Below are positions 36,625-45,138 of a stretch of DNA of 64,000 nucleotides, in pieces. Every line of letters begins with the position of its first letter. Within the stretch, counting starts at the first letter, position 1. The stretch comes from Edaphobacillus lindanitolerans (GTDB lineage Bacteria > Bacillota > Bacilli > Bacillales_A > Planococcaceae). The notes under the pieces are model-generated. The model was given only the letters and a program-made list of their open reading frames with translations. It was not told the origin of the DNA and ran no database searches. The stretch covers positions 868,001 through 932,000 of the forward strand of contig NZ_FTPL01000001.1 of NCBI RefSeq assembly GCF_900156305.1, written 5' to 3'. A program made the position numbers and the translations under genes.

Positions 36625-38109
36625 TTAGCCCATGCTGCTGAATATCCCAGCACTGGTGCCAGCAATCTTTCCGTATACAGACCCTGACATCAAACCCGAG
36701 CCTCCTGGATAATTATGATAGAAAATACCGCCCACCATTTCTCCTGCAGCATACAATCCAGGAATAGGCTGTTCGTTCTCGTTCAAAACATGTCCCTCTG
36801 GATCTACATGGACACCTCCGAAAGCAAATGTGATTCCACACGTAACCGGATAAGCGTAAAATGGCCCTTTATCTATTGTATTGGCCCAGTTAGTTTTCGG
36901 AGGCATAATGCCTTCAGTGTGCTTTCCATCTTTTATGGAGGGGTTAAAATCTCCCTCTTGGACTGCCGCATTGTAATAATTAATAGTGGAAAGGAAAGCT
37001 TCTGATGCAATCGGCAACTGTTCTGCCAATTCTTCAATAGTAGCGGCTTTGTAAACTGTTGCTTCTTCAAGATTGTATTCTTCTCTAAGTAGCGGTCGGA
37101 CTTTTGAATCAAAAATCTGAAAAGCAATGTGATCAGGTTGTCTAAGCACTTCCTTGCCATACTTCGCATAGGTATAGTTTCGGAAATCTGCCCCTTCATC
37201 AACAAACCTTTGCCCATCCTTATTCACCATAATGCTGAGTGGGTAAGAATGTTTCTTGAAAATATCTCCCGGTTTATTAAAGTCACCGGACTTTGGTGCG
37301 TTCGCATCTGTACCGATTGCATGACACCCATCCCATTGGCCGAAACGTCGGGCACCCACGCGCAGTGCCATATCAATTCCATCACCGGTATTGTACTCCG
37401 TTCCTCTTACAATGGCAGCTTCCCATTCTTCTCCGATATTGTTCTTGCGCATTTCTTTATTTGCCTCAAAACTGCCGCAGGCAAGGATTATGCTCTTACA
37501 TGTGAATATTTTGTTCTCACCCTCAATGACTGCTTTCAAACCGCAGACTCGTTCCTGGTCCAGCAATATTTCTGTAGCTCTGGAATTATAGATAATATGA
37601 ATTCCAAGTTCTTCTGCGCGTCTGAATAATGTTCTCATAAGCCCAATACCTTTTTCCTTTGTCTTCAAGGGCAAGCCGCCCCAAAAAATTCGTTTGCCCT
37701 TTTCAACGAAGGATTGATTTCCTTTATTAAGTTCAAATTCAACACCATGTTCATTCATCCACTGTATAGTTTTAAACGACTCAGCTACGAGAGTACTTGC
37801 CAGTTCCGGATCACTCTCATTCTTGGTAACCCGCATCAAGTCTTCATAAAAATCATCCTCTGTATATGTAGGCATAACTGTGTTGACGGCTTCTTCCTCT
37901 GATAAATCTTTTACAACCGTCCTTATATTCTCTAAGTCATTGTAAGCAGCACGAATTGCTCCATCCGTGAAGAATGAGTTCCCTCCTTTCTTTTCTTTCG
38001 GTGCCCTTTCTATAACGAGAACCGAGCTTCCTTGCTCCTGCGCAGCAATTGCAGAACAAAGTGCAGCATTTCCTGCTCCAACTACAATTACGTCATATTT
38101 TGTCTCCAT
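36625..38109 (-). CDS. tcuA: FAD-dependent tricarballylate dehydrogenase-like flavoprotein
   Basis: The 494-aa protein belongs to the fumarate reductase/succinate dehydrogenase flavoprotein family. The N terminus has the FAD Rossmann motif DVIVVGAGNAALCSAIAA and the TcuA-like GGNSFFTDGAIRAAYND. The C-terminal ITFAFGGVHVDPEGHV and GLYAAGEMVGGIFYHNYPGGSGLMSGSVYGKIAG hold the remaining FAD contacts. TcuA oxidises tricarballylate to cis-aconitate and needs the membrane electron carrier TcuB; no tcuB is in this window. Flanked by tctA and the DASS permease in one operon. Symbol given by similarity only; a related tricarboxylate or dicarboxylate is possible. Confidence 0.75.
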   Translation of the reverse strand: METKYDVIVVGAGNAALCSAIAAQEQGSSVLVIERAPKEKKGGNSFFTDGAIRAAYNDLENIRTVVKDLSEEEAVNTVMPTYTEDDFYEDLMRVTKNESDPELASTLVAESFKTIQWMNEHGVEFELNKGNQSFVEKGKRIFWGGLPLKTKEKGIGLMRTLFRRAEELGIHIIYNSRATEILLDQERVCGLKAVIEGENKIFTCKSIILACGSFEANKEMRKNNIGEEWEAAIVRGTEYNTGDGIDMALRVGARRFGQWDGCHAIGTDANAPKSGDFNKPGDIFKKHSYPLSIMVNKDGQRFVDEGADFRNYTYAKYGKEVLRQPDHIAFQIFDSKVRPLLREEYNLEEATVYKAATIEELAEQLPIASEAFLSTINYYNAAVQEGDFNPSIKDGKHTEGIMPPKTNWANTIDKGPFYAYPVTCGITFAFGGVHVDPEGHVLNENEQPIPGLYAAGEMVGGIFYHNYPGGSGLMSGSVYGKIAGTSAGIFSSMG

Positions 38110-38127
38110 ATTAATTTCATGCTCCTT

Positions 38128-39621
38128 TTAGTCTGTATTAGTTGCAGCCTTACGCCTTTGTACAATGTTCATGATCAGTGGATAGAATAGTGAAAGAACG
38201 GTAAGGGTGATCAATACTATCGAAACTCCTGAACCAAAGAAGATACCAAGGCTGCCATTCGAAGAGGTTAAAGCCATCCTGAAGTTCTGTTCCATGTCTC
38301 CTCCTACAATCACTGCCAAAATTAACGGAGCGATCGGGAAGTCCAAAATCTTTAATACAAGACCAAAGTAGCCGAACAGCAAAAGGAAAAAGAAATCGAC
38401 AGCTGTATAGCTTAAAGTGTAAGTTCCAATAAACGCCAGCATGATGATAAGAGGGTATAGTATTTTGGCCGGAGTATCCAAAATTTTCACGAGAAGGCCA
38501 ACTAATACGATATTGATGATAATTAAGGCAATGTTACCGACAAACATACTGTTTACAAGTGTCCAAACGGTTTCCGGCTCGTTTTCAAACAGTAATGGTC
38601 TCGGACGTATTCCAAGCATAACCAATGCACCGAGCATGACTGCGGTTGTTCCGGAACCTGGAATACCCATCGTCAGCAGTGGAATCATTGCCCCTACAGA
38701 TGCTGCGTTATTTGCTGATTCTGGTGCCGCCAAGCCCTCAGGCGCTCCTTTTCCAAACTCCTCTGGCTTCTTAGACAACTGCTTTTCTGTTGTATAAGAA
38801 AGCATCGCCGCAATTGAACCGCCTGCTCCGGGCAAAACTCCGATGATAAAACCGAGAGGTCCACTTCTAAGGATAGGCCATCTAGACCGCTTCCACTGCT
38901 CTTTCGTAAACCATATTTTCCCTACTTCTTTCTTTTCCCTCTTCTCGTCATCAATGTTCAAAAAGTTATATAGAACTTCCCCGACAGCATAAATACCGAT
39001 AATTACAATCAGAAAGTCTATGCCCTCACTGAGTTCAACCATTCCAAATGTGAACCGATAAACTCCTGTCTGTGTATCGATACCAATTGTACTGATTAGG
39101 AGACCAAGGCTCATAGAAATAAATCCTTTGATCATTTTGCCCATTGAAAGTGAAATGATCGCCGAGAGAGTTAGAAGCATAAGCAAAAAGTATTCGGCAG
39201 GACCGAACTTTAGTGCGAAGTTTGCGAGCGGCTGGGCTAGCAGAATGAAGCCAAAAGTGGCCATAATACCGCCAATGAATGAGGCGACCGCAGACAATGC
39301 CATTGCCTGCCCGGCTTTCCCTTGCCTGGCCATTGGATAGCCATCAAAGGTTGCTGCAATGGCTGAACCATCACCTGGAGTGTTTAGCAATATTGAGCTC
39401 CTGGATCCACCATACATTGCTCCATAATAGATAGCAGCCATTAAAATCAAAGCGCTTACCGGATCCATTCCAAACGTTACCGGGATTAAGACCGCTACAG
39501 CCGTGGCTGGTCCCAGTCCTGGTAGCATACCAACAATTGTACCTAGGAATCCCCCGAGTACGATCCACATAATATTGACCGGTTGGAGTGATGTCACCAA
39601 TCCATCAAGAAATGCATCCAT
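38128..39621 (-). CDS. tctA: Tripartite tricarboxylate transporter large permease (TctA)
   Basis: The 497-aa protein has 11-12 membrane segments and the TctA signatures: GGFLGTIVGMLPGLGPATAVAVLIPVTFGM, YYGAMYGGSRSSILLNTPGDGSAIAATFDGYPMA and the second-half repeat GVLPGAGGSIAAMLSYTTEKQLS. Motor/channel subunit of a sodium- or proton-driven importer using a binding protein. It follows tctB by 14 nt and precedes the flavoprotein by 18 nt. Confidence 0.93.
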   Translation of the reverse strand: MDAFLDGLVTSLQPVNIMWIVLGGFLGTIVGMLPGLGPATAVAVLIPVTFGMDPVSALILMAAIYYGAMYGGSRSSILLNTPGDGSAIAATFDGYPMARQGKAGQAMALSAVASFIGGIMATFGFILLAQPLANFALKFGPAEYFLLMLLTLSAIISLSMGKMIKGFISMSLGLLISTIGIDTQTGVYRFTFGMVELSEGIDFLIVIIGIYAVGEVLYNFLNIDDEKREKKEVGKIWFTKEQWKRSRWPILRSGPLGFIIGVLPGAGGSIAAMLSYTTEKQLSKKPEEFGKGAPEGLAAPESANNAASVGAMIPLLTMGIPGSGTTAVMLGALVMLGIRPRPLLFENEPETVWTLVNSMFVGNIALIIINIVLVGLLVKILDTPAKILYPLIIMLAFIGTYTLSYTAVDFFFLLLFGYFGLVLKILDFPIAPLILAVIVGGDMEQNFRMALTSSNGSLGIFFGSGVSIVLITLTVLSLFYPLIMNIVQRRKAATNTD

Positions 39622-39635
39622 ATTTATTCACTCTC

Positions 39636-40094
39636 CTACGGTAGGCTAACGCCCAACAACTCACCGAACGCATACCAGGTTATAAGCGAAAATGATAGAG
39701 TTACAATAATATTGGCTTTCCATCGTTTTGGCCCATTCACAACGAACAAAAGTGCCCCTAGAAAAAGAACAGTTGAGATTAAAAAGCCAAAAGGTTCAAA
39801 GATTAGGGCGTATAGTGCTCCCAGAATAATTGTGCTGATAATCAGTTTCGGGGTCCTGCCGCTAAATAAATCTGCGATATGCTCGTTGATCTCTTCCGCA
39901 TCTTTAATTTCTTGAAAGAGATAAATCGCCGAAAATATTAGTAACAATACACTGATGCCAATCGGGAAATACAACGGCCCATTCGGATTACCCAGGTGGG
40001 CCTTAGGTAAATTAATTGCCATGATTAATGAAAAGAGCCCGAGTAATATCAAAAAGACAGGCATGCCGATCTTAAACCATTTCATTTCTAACAC
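39636..40094 (-). CDS. tctB: Tripartite tricarboxylate transporter small permease (TctB)
   Basis: The 152-aa protein has four membrane segments (GMPVFLILLGLFSLIMA, YFPIGISVLLLIFSAIYLF, LIFEPFGFLISTVLFLG, IIVTLSFSLITWYAFGELLG) and the length and position of TctB. Its sequence is poorly conserved, as usual for the family, and the call rests on its place between tctC and tctA. Confidence 0.87.
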   Translation of the reverse strand: MLEMKWFKIGMPVFLILLGLFSLIMAINLPKAHLGNPNGPLYFPIGISVLLLIFSAIYLFQEIKDAEEINEHIADLFSGRTPKLIISTIILGALYALIFEPFGFLISTVLFLGALLFVVNGPKRWKANIIVTLSFSLITWYAFGELLGVSLP

Positions 40095-40120
40095 TCCTTA
40101 AATGAAGATCACAGGAGAGG

Positions 40121-41122
40121 TTATTTCCCCAATCCTGCGTCTTCAACAAGTTCCTCATACAGCTTGGTTTGCTCTCCCAAGAACTTGGTAGTTTCTTTGC
40201 TGTCCATGTAGTAATCATCCCAGTCGTTGTTATCCAGTAAATCAAGCCATTGATCTGTCTGCACCATTTCTCCAAGCTTGTCATCCCAATATGCGATCTC
40301 ATCTTCACTCATTCCAGGAGGCCCCATGATTCCACGCCAGTGAGGGAACACCATGTCTACGCCTTCCTCTTTATATGTCGGCACGTCTTTCAGCTCATCA
40401 AGCCGCTCATCCGAAGAAATTGCTAGGATACGCACCTTGCCTGCAAGATGTTGATCTTTAACTTCTGACATTGAGGTTGTCACGAAATCTACATGATGTC
40501 CCAGCAGTGCTGTGACTACGTCGCCCCCTCCCTCATAGACAAGGAAGTTCAAGTCACTCGGATTAATGCCATATTCATCTGCTGCCTGTACCAAAGACAG
40601 ATGATCATCATTTCCTAGAGCCGGGCCCACTCCAATTTTGATTCCCTTAGGATCCTCCTTGATTGCTTTCATCAAGTCCTCTAGCGTTTCGTATGGAGAA
40701 TCTTCAGCGACTGCAATAGATTGCCACTCTGTAGCCAAAATTGCCAAAGGCGTAAAATCTTCATAGGTTAGTTGACTTGTTCCTAGAAGCTTGTTGGTTA
40801 CAAGCAATCCTGAATTCACTGCCAATGTGTGAGAGTCTTTTTTCTGTAAATACTTCCACCCTACTTCCCCGCCACCGCCCGGCTTATTCTGTACATTGAT
40901 GTTTTTATCGACCAAGTCATTGTCTTTCAAAACTTTTTGTACTGTTCTTGCTGTCAGGTCCCAGCCGCCACCGGGTGATGCAGGTGCTACGATTTCAATA
41001 TTTTTCTTTGGAAAGTCTGTTTTTCCTTCCCCCGCATCACCGCTTTCGTTACCAGTGCCAGTACCATTACCGCAACTTGCAAGCATAAGAGCAGTAGCAG
41101 TTAAAAGCAGCCACTTTTTCAA
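40121..41122 (-). CDS. tctC: Tripartite tricarboxylate transporter receptor lipoprotein (TctC)
   Basis: The 333-aa precursor has a lipoprotein signal (LLLTATALMLASC) and then the Bug/TctC fold: IEIVAPASPGGGWDLTARTVQ, QNKPGGGGEVGWKYL, VGPALGNDDHLSLVQAA and a C-terminal DVPTYKEEGVDMVFPHWRGIMGPPGM. First gene of the transport operon. A perfect cre site (41185-41198) and paired TAGTTCACGA repeats (41240-41260) lie upstream, so it is likely induced by the CitB-type regulator and repressed by CcpA. Confidence 0.92.
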   Translation of the reverse strand: MKKWLLLTATALMLASCGNGTGTGNESGDAGEGKTDFPKKNIEIVAPASPGGGWDLTARTVQKVLKDNDLVDKNINVQNKPGGGGEVGWKYLQKKDSHTLAVNSGLLVTNKLLGTSQLTYEDFTPLAILATEWQSIAVAEDSPYETLEDLMKAIKEDPKGIKIGVGPALGNDDHLSLVQAADEYGINPSDLNFLVYEGGGDVVTALLGHHVDFVTTSMSEVKDQHLAGKVRILAISSDERLDELKDVPTYKEEGVDMVFPHWRGIMGPPGMSEDEIAYWDDKLGEMVQTDQWLDLLDNNDWDDYYMDSKETTKFLGEQTKLYEELVEDAGLGK

Positions 41123-41184
41123 TTTAGAATCTCCTCCTTGTTATATGAGTGATTGAGATTATCTTAGTATGTAAGATAACGTTG

Positions 41185-41198
41185 TGTAAACGTTTTCA
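41185..41198. promoter_or_regulatory. cre site (CcpA operator) of the tct operon
   Basis: TGTAAACGTTTTCA matches every defined position of TGNAANCGNWNNCA and lies 63-76 bp upstream of the tctC start codon, the usual place for catabolite repression. Confidence 0.75.
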
Positions 41199-41239
41199 AA
41201 TTATTGTTTTTTAAATATATTTAGTCTCTTTTATTCATT

Positions 41240-41260
41240 TAGTTCACGATTAGTTCACGA
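41240..41260. promoter_or_regulatory. Direct repeats, candidate response-regulator site
   Basis: TAGTTCACGA occurs at 41240-41249 and 41251-41260, an 11-bp period (about one helical turn), about 120 bp upstream of tctC and beside the terminator of the regulator gene. Tandem sites on one face are common for phosphorylated response regulators. Confidence 0.5.
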
Positions 41261-41265
41261 CTCAT

Positions 41266-41292
41266 CAAAAAAGACGGCTACTATTGGCCGTC
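41266..41292 (-). terminator. Terminator overlapping the stop codon of the response regulator gene
   Basis: GACGGC/GCCGTC arms (41273-41278, 41287-41292) followed by TTTTTT on the minus strand. The 5' arm lies in the last codons of the regulator gene, whose TAG is at 41281-41283, so hairpin and stop codon overlap. Confidence 0.8.
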
Positions 41293-41949
41293 ATAAAAAT
41301 ATTTCCGTTCAGGTCTGCCTACCAGTCCATATATGCTTTCAGAATTCGCACATCCGGTAGAGACCAAGTATTCTAAATACCTTCTCGCTGTTGTCCTTGA
41401 TGTGCCTAATAAAGTACCGGCTTGTTCGGAATTTAGCCCCTCTGGATGCTGTTTTATTAGTTCAGTCACTTTCTTTAATGTAAGAGCGTCAATACCCGAA
41501 GGCAGAATTTCTTCTTGCTCGGACTCTCCTCCAAATAGCTTATTGATCGTGTGTTCATCAACTCTTCCTCTATGCAAGAGGGCTGTTCGATCTTTTACTT
41601 CTTCGATGACACCGATAAATTGGTCCATCTCAATTGGCTTGGAAAGATAGCGGAAGACCCCGAACTCTATAGCTTTTCGGACATGATCTATATGGTCCGA
41701 AGCTGTGATTAATATGATATGGATGCCAGTGTACTTGTTACGGATTGTAGCTAAGAGATCGGTTCCAAGTTGATCCGGCATATAAACATCAAGAAGGATC
41801 AAGTCGGTTTCATACTCTTCAAGTAACTTCAAAGCTTCCAAAGCATTTTTTGCCTTGCCGACCAAATTTACTTCGTTCACCTTTCCTAAATAGCCCTCAT
41901 GAATTTGTGCTACACGAAAGTCATCCTCTACAATTAAAACATTGAGCAT
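41281..41949 (-). CDS. CitB/DcuR-family response regulator
   Basis: The 222-aa protein (ATG 41949, GGAGA upstream) has a receiver domain (about 1-122; acidic pocket VEDD, phosphoacceptor D54 in LILLDVYMP, switch Thr in LITAS, Lys in YLSKPIEMDQF). A C-terminal helix-turn-helix (about 165-215; HPEGLNSEQAGTLLGTSRTTARRYLEYL) is of the CitB/DpiA type. It starts 19 nt after the kinase stop. The pair probably activates the adjacent TctABC operon on sensing an extracellular carboxylate. Confidence 0.92.
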   Translation of the reverse strand: MLNVLIVEDDFRVAQIHEGYLGKVNEVNLVGKAKNALEALKLLEEYETDLILLDVYMPDQLGTDLLATIRNKYTGIHIILITASDHIDHVRKAIEFGVFRYLSKPIEMDQFIGVIEEVKDRTALLHRGRVDEHTINKLFGGESEQEEILPSGIDALTLKKVTELIKQHPEGLNSEQAGTLLGTSRTTARRYLEYLVSTGCANSESIYGLVGRPERKYFYDGQ

Positions 41950-41968
41950 GGTCAATGCATCTCCTATC

Positions 41969-43555
41969 TCATGGATGTTTAGGGATGAATATAGTAAAAG
42001 TAGTTCCCTTAGTGTTAGATTGCATTTCAATCTCGCCTGATAACCGATTAACTTCCATCATTACATTCCATAGCCCGTAACCCCGGCCTTCTCCTTTTGT
42101 TGAAAATCCTTTTTTAAATACAGAACCTTCTTCCTCTCGTACACCCGGCCCGTTGTCTGATACCTCAAAAATGATGTCATTCCCTACGTCTGTAAAGAAA
42201 AGAGAGACGTTCGTCTCATCTTGTCCCTTCACTGCCTCGATGGCGTTGTCTATTAAATTTCCTAATGCCGTCACCAACGCGTTTAAACTAATGTGAGGCG
42301 GAAGAATTCCAAGAGCAGATTCCGGATGAACATTGAAAGTGACATGTTGTTCTGATGCTTTAGCTTTTTTGCCTAGAATAATCGCTTGCACTTTTTCATC
42401 TTTTATAGATTCTGAAATGAATTTGTTCTGATCCTCTAGACTACTAGTCTCCTCCATAAGAAACTGCACTGCTTCCCTGGTCTTCCCAAGTTGGATTAGG
42501 CCTGAAATTACATACATTTTATTTTTAAATTCATGTGCCTGTGCTCTTAGATCTTCTATGTAATGACGTTCTTCACTGAGTGAACGGGCCATTTTTCTAA
42601 TCTCTGTTTTATCATAAAGGCTGATGATCATTCCCTTTACTTGATTGTGCCGACGAACTTCTTGCCTGCTGATCAGCATAACTTTTCCACAGTACTCAAA
42701 CTCCTTACTCACATCAGAGTTCGACAACTTCCAGATGGTATCAGCTCCATCGAATAATTGCGCTAGATGCAGCCCTTTCACATCACCTTTAATATTTAGA
42801 AGGTGTTTTGCGGAACGATTGATCATATTGATGACACCTGTTTGGTCAACCACGATTAACCCGTCTTTTATAGACATAAATACAGCTTTTCTCTCATGGT
42901 AGAGATCTGCGATTTCTCCAGGTTCCAATCCCAATGTATCTTTTTTAATATCTTTAGCAAGCATGATACTGCCAAATAGACCAGCCAATAATACTATTGA
43001 GGATACAATAAGGAGTGTAATTGACTCGCTCATAACATCCTTTAATATTTGTTTTTGATCATAAGCAACCATTATAGTCCCTTCAAGTTGCTTATATTCA
43101 CCGTGTTCTACAAAGATTGGAGAAACTCCGACAAGCACCTTATTTTTCTTATCTCCAATGGTTTTTACATAGTTGCTTCCAAATATTAACGCCTTTTCAT
43201 TTGCTGGATCATCCATTAATTGAATAATAGTATCCGGATTTCCCCTTACAATAAAAAAGCGATTATGATAGGTTACAACAATCGCTGAAGCCTCAATATC
43301 TTCTAGTAGATTATCTACGATATTTTTTAGGTCCTCTATCTTCTCATTCTGATAGAATGCATCTTGAGCAATTGGCATATAAGATAATGATCTTGCAGTT
43401 TGGTGGGCAATATTCCCTGCCTTCTCTTGGTCTTTTTTAAAACTCATCACAATGAATACACCAGTTATTGTAATCACAATGATGACAATCAAAGATATAA
43501 CAAGTCCAAGTATCTTAACACCTATTGGAACACGCTTTTTTCGTTTCTTTTTCAT
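41969..43555 (-). CDS. CitA/DcuS-family sensor histidine kinase
   Basis: The 528-aa protein has two membrane helices (about 12-37 and 178-200) flanking an extracellular PAS/Cache sensor, a cytoplasmic PAS domain (about 215-320), the phosphoacceptor region RAQAHEFKNKMYVISGL (His341) and an ATP-binding HATPase domain with N box LGNLIDNAIEAV, DNGPGVREEE and the G2 box GEGRGYGLWNV. The HEFKNKL-type box defines the CitA/DcuS family, whose external PAS domain binds citrate, fumarate or similar acids. It is the first gene of the island and the most AT-rich. Confidence 0.92.
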   Translation of the reverse strand: MKKKRKKRVPIGVKILGLVISLIVIIVITITGVFIVMSFKKDQEKAGNIAHQTARSLSYMPIAQDAFYQNEKIEDLKNIVDNLLEDIEASAIVVTYHNRFFIVRGNPDTIIQLMDDPANEKALIFGSNYVKTIGDKKNKVLVGVSPIFVEHGEYKQLEGTIMVAYDQKQILKDVMSESITLLIVSSIVLLAGLFGSIMLAKDIKKDTLGLEPGEIADLYHERKAVFMSIKDGLIVVDQTGVINMINRSAKHLLNIKGDVKGLHLAQLFDGADTIWKLSNSDVSKEFEYCGKVMLISRQEVRRHNQVKGMIISLYDKTEIRKMARSLSEERHYIEDLRAQAHEFKNKMYVISGLIQLGKTREAVQFLMEETSSLEDQNKFISESIKDEKVQAIILGKKAKASEQHVTFNVHPESALGILPPHISLNALVTALGNLIDNAIEAVKGQDETNVSLFFTDVGNDIIFEVSDNGPGVREEEGSVFKKGFSTKGEGRGYGLWNVMMEVNRLSGEIEMQSNTKGTTFTIFIPKHP

Positions 43556-43685
43556 AAAGATACTTCTCTTCCTTTAATATAAAATCAAAAATGTCACCCC
43601 GCATTTAAATTATATCAAAAATTTCATAATATTTAAGTTGTATTTCTCTATACAGCCAAGGGAATCCGTAACAAACATTCAGAAA

Positions 43686-43716
43686 ATAAAAAATGACCAT
43701 CCCCAAGACAGTCATT
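43686..43716 (-). terminator. Weak terminator after the 49-aa gene
   Basis: AATGAC/GTCATT arms with an internal mismatch-rich loop precede TTTTTTATT on the minus strand, overlapping the end of the small gene. Confidence 0.5.
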
Positions 43717-43861
43717 GAAGTGCATATAGGGCTCGTTCCAAAAGGTCGATGTCTTCGGCGATTTGCAGGCGGATCTCGTCTACTTCGCAACTTTCGTGGT
43801 CCATTGCCAGGCGGGACAGTTCATATAGGAACATCGTATATTCAGGATGTTGTTCATGCAT
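43712..43861 (-). CDS. Small hypothetical protein, 49 aa
   Basis: The ATG at 43861 has GGAGG 7 nt upstream, which decides against the longer frame from 43894. The protein is acidic and probably helical throughout (FLYELSRLAMDHESCEVDEIRLQ, then IAEDIDLLERALYALQ). There is no signal or membrane segment. It stands alone between the island and the nitrilase gene. Unknown function; a short helical regulatory or adaptor protein is possible. Confidence 0.6.
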   Translation of the reverse strand: MHEQHPEYTMFLYELSRLAMDHESCEVDEIRLQIAEDIDLLERALYALQ

Positions 43862-43971
43862 TGCATTTCCTCCGTCCACTTTCGATGTTTCCAATATTCC
43901 CCTATATACATAAATCTAAACTTCAAGCCACTTCCCAGCGCTCGTCTCATTTTTCTCTCCCTCGTATTAGA

Positions 43972-44018
43972 GAAACACTACGAACCACCGAACATGTTCG
44001 CTTCTGTTCTGGTGGTTC
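43972..44018 (-). terminator. Terminator of the nitrilase/amidase operon
   Basis: GAACCACC and GGTGGTTC arms (43982-43989, 44011-44018) with inner pairing, followed by a modest T-rich stretch on the minus strand. Confidence 0.6.
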
Positions 44019-44032
44019 TCTTAGTGAACCAA

Positions 44033-44971
44033 TTATCCATTACCCATCGGCTTCTCATTCACTTCGAATTTGAACACATCCGGGCGTGCGTAGTGGCCGA
44101 CTACGTCAAAATCAAACTTTGCTTCGGTGATCTTCGACAAATCGAGTTCCGCATAAAGGATCTCCTCTTTGCCCATCACGGGTTCGACGATGAATTCGCC
44201 GAGCGGATCCACGATGCAGCTTCCGCCCCGGGTCACCTCGTGCCCGAAGTCCCCGAGTTCCCTTTCTGCAATATCCGGCGGGTACATATCCTTTGTCGAA
44301 TATTGATTGCAGGAAAGGACGAAGCATCTTCCTTCACAGGCGATATGCCGCATGGTGGCAAACCAGGTATCACGGGAATCTGCTGTCGGGGCCAAATAAA
44401 TCTGGACCCCTTTCTGATACATTGCCATCCTGGCCAGCGGCATATAATTCTCCCAGCAGATCAGTGCCCCGATCCGTCCGTACGGCGTATCGAATACCGG
44501 CAGGGTGCTCCCGTCCCCCTCGCCCCAGACAAGCCGTTCTGTTCCGGTCGGCTTCAGTTTGCGGTGCTTGCCGATGACCTGACCGTCCGGGTCGATGAAA
44601 ATGACCGTGCAATACAGTGTTCCCCCGCTCTGATTCCGGTCTTTTTCAATTATGCCCATCACCACATAGGCGCCCGCTTCCTTGGCGGCTTTTCCGATCC
44701 GGTCGGTTTCCGGACCGGGCACAAAGACTGAGCTGTCGGCATACCGGCGGAAATCCGTTCTGCCCTCTTCGTTTCGGCTGCCGATTTTCGTTCCGAATGA
44801 CATGCCCCTCGGATAGGCGGACAGGAACGCTTCCGGGAACAAAATGATATTTGCCCCGTTTTCCCCCGCCTCCCTGATCAGTTTCACAGCCTTGTTTACA
44901 GATTGCTCCCGGTCAAACACCACTGATCCCGCCTGCACGACGGCTGCTTTGAATGGTTGTCCCGCTTCCAT
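44033..44971 (-). CDS. Nitrilase (carbon-nitrogen hydrolase family)
   Basis: The 312-aa protein (ATG 44971, AGGAG upstream; the longer frame to 45046 lacks a site) has the Glu-Lys-Cys triad: ILFPEAFLSAYPRG, KHRKLKPTGTERLVWGEGDGS and ALICWENYMPLARMAMYQKG. RKLKPTGTERLVWGEGDGS with CWENYMPL is the pattern of true nitrilases (nitrile to acid plus ammonia), not of amidases or N-carbamoylases. The gene follows the amidase gene on the same strand, after a terminator-like hairpin at 45098-45135. Cytoplasmic. Confidence 0.9.
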   Translation of the reverse strand: MEAGQPFKAAVVQAGSVVFDREQSVNKAVKLIREAGENGANIILFPEAFLSAYPRGMSFGTKIGSRNEEGRTDFRRYADSSVFVPGPETDRIGKAAKEAGAYVVMGIIEKDRNQSGGTLYCTVIFIDPDGQVIGKHRKLKPTGTERLVWGEGDGSTLPVFDTPYGRIGALICWENYMPLARMAMYQKGVQIYLAPTADSRDTWFATMRHIACEGRCFVLSCNQYSTKDMYPPDIAERELGDFGHEVTRGGSCIVDPLGEFIVEPVMGKEEILYAELDLSKITEAKFDFDVVGHYARPDVFKFEVNEKPMGNG

Positions 44972-45097
44972 CCGAACCCACTCCTTTTCCGGCTGTGTTC
45001 GATCCGCCACGGCCTCTGTTATTGCCCATTCTGAACAATCAAACACTATTTAACAAGCTTTCCTCTTCACCGGGGAGCCTGCTCCTGCCTGAAGCCA

Positions 45098-45135
45098 AAA
45101 GAAAAGGAGGCGCCTCGGCCGGCGTCCTCCTTTTC
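45098..45135 (-). terminator. Terminator between the amidase and nitrilase genes
   Basis: GAAAAGGAGG and CCTCCTTTTC arms (45101-45110, 45126-45135) around a GC-rich core directly after the amidase stop, with TTTTC then TTTTGG on the minus strand. It may attenuate rather than end transcription into the nitrilase gene. Confidence 0.7.
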
Positions 45136-45138
45136 CAT

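Larger units (their letters stand above)
34140..43600. other. AT-rich polycarboxylate-utilisation island
   Basis: From about 34.15 to 43.6 kb the sequence is visibly more AT-rich than its surroundings; for example the line starting 43201 has 20 of 60 G+C, while the line starting 6061 has 43 of 60. All eight genes face the same way and form one functional unit (sensor, regulator, TctCBA, flavoprotein, DASS permease, lyase). No transposase, integrase, tRNA or flanking direct repeat was found. Acquisition from a lower-GC relative is the likely explanation. Confidence 0.7.

Noticed and set aside
34140-43600. Integrative element with att sites
   Set aside because: No integrase, transposase, tRNA or flanking direct repeat at either border; only composition supports transfer.
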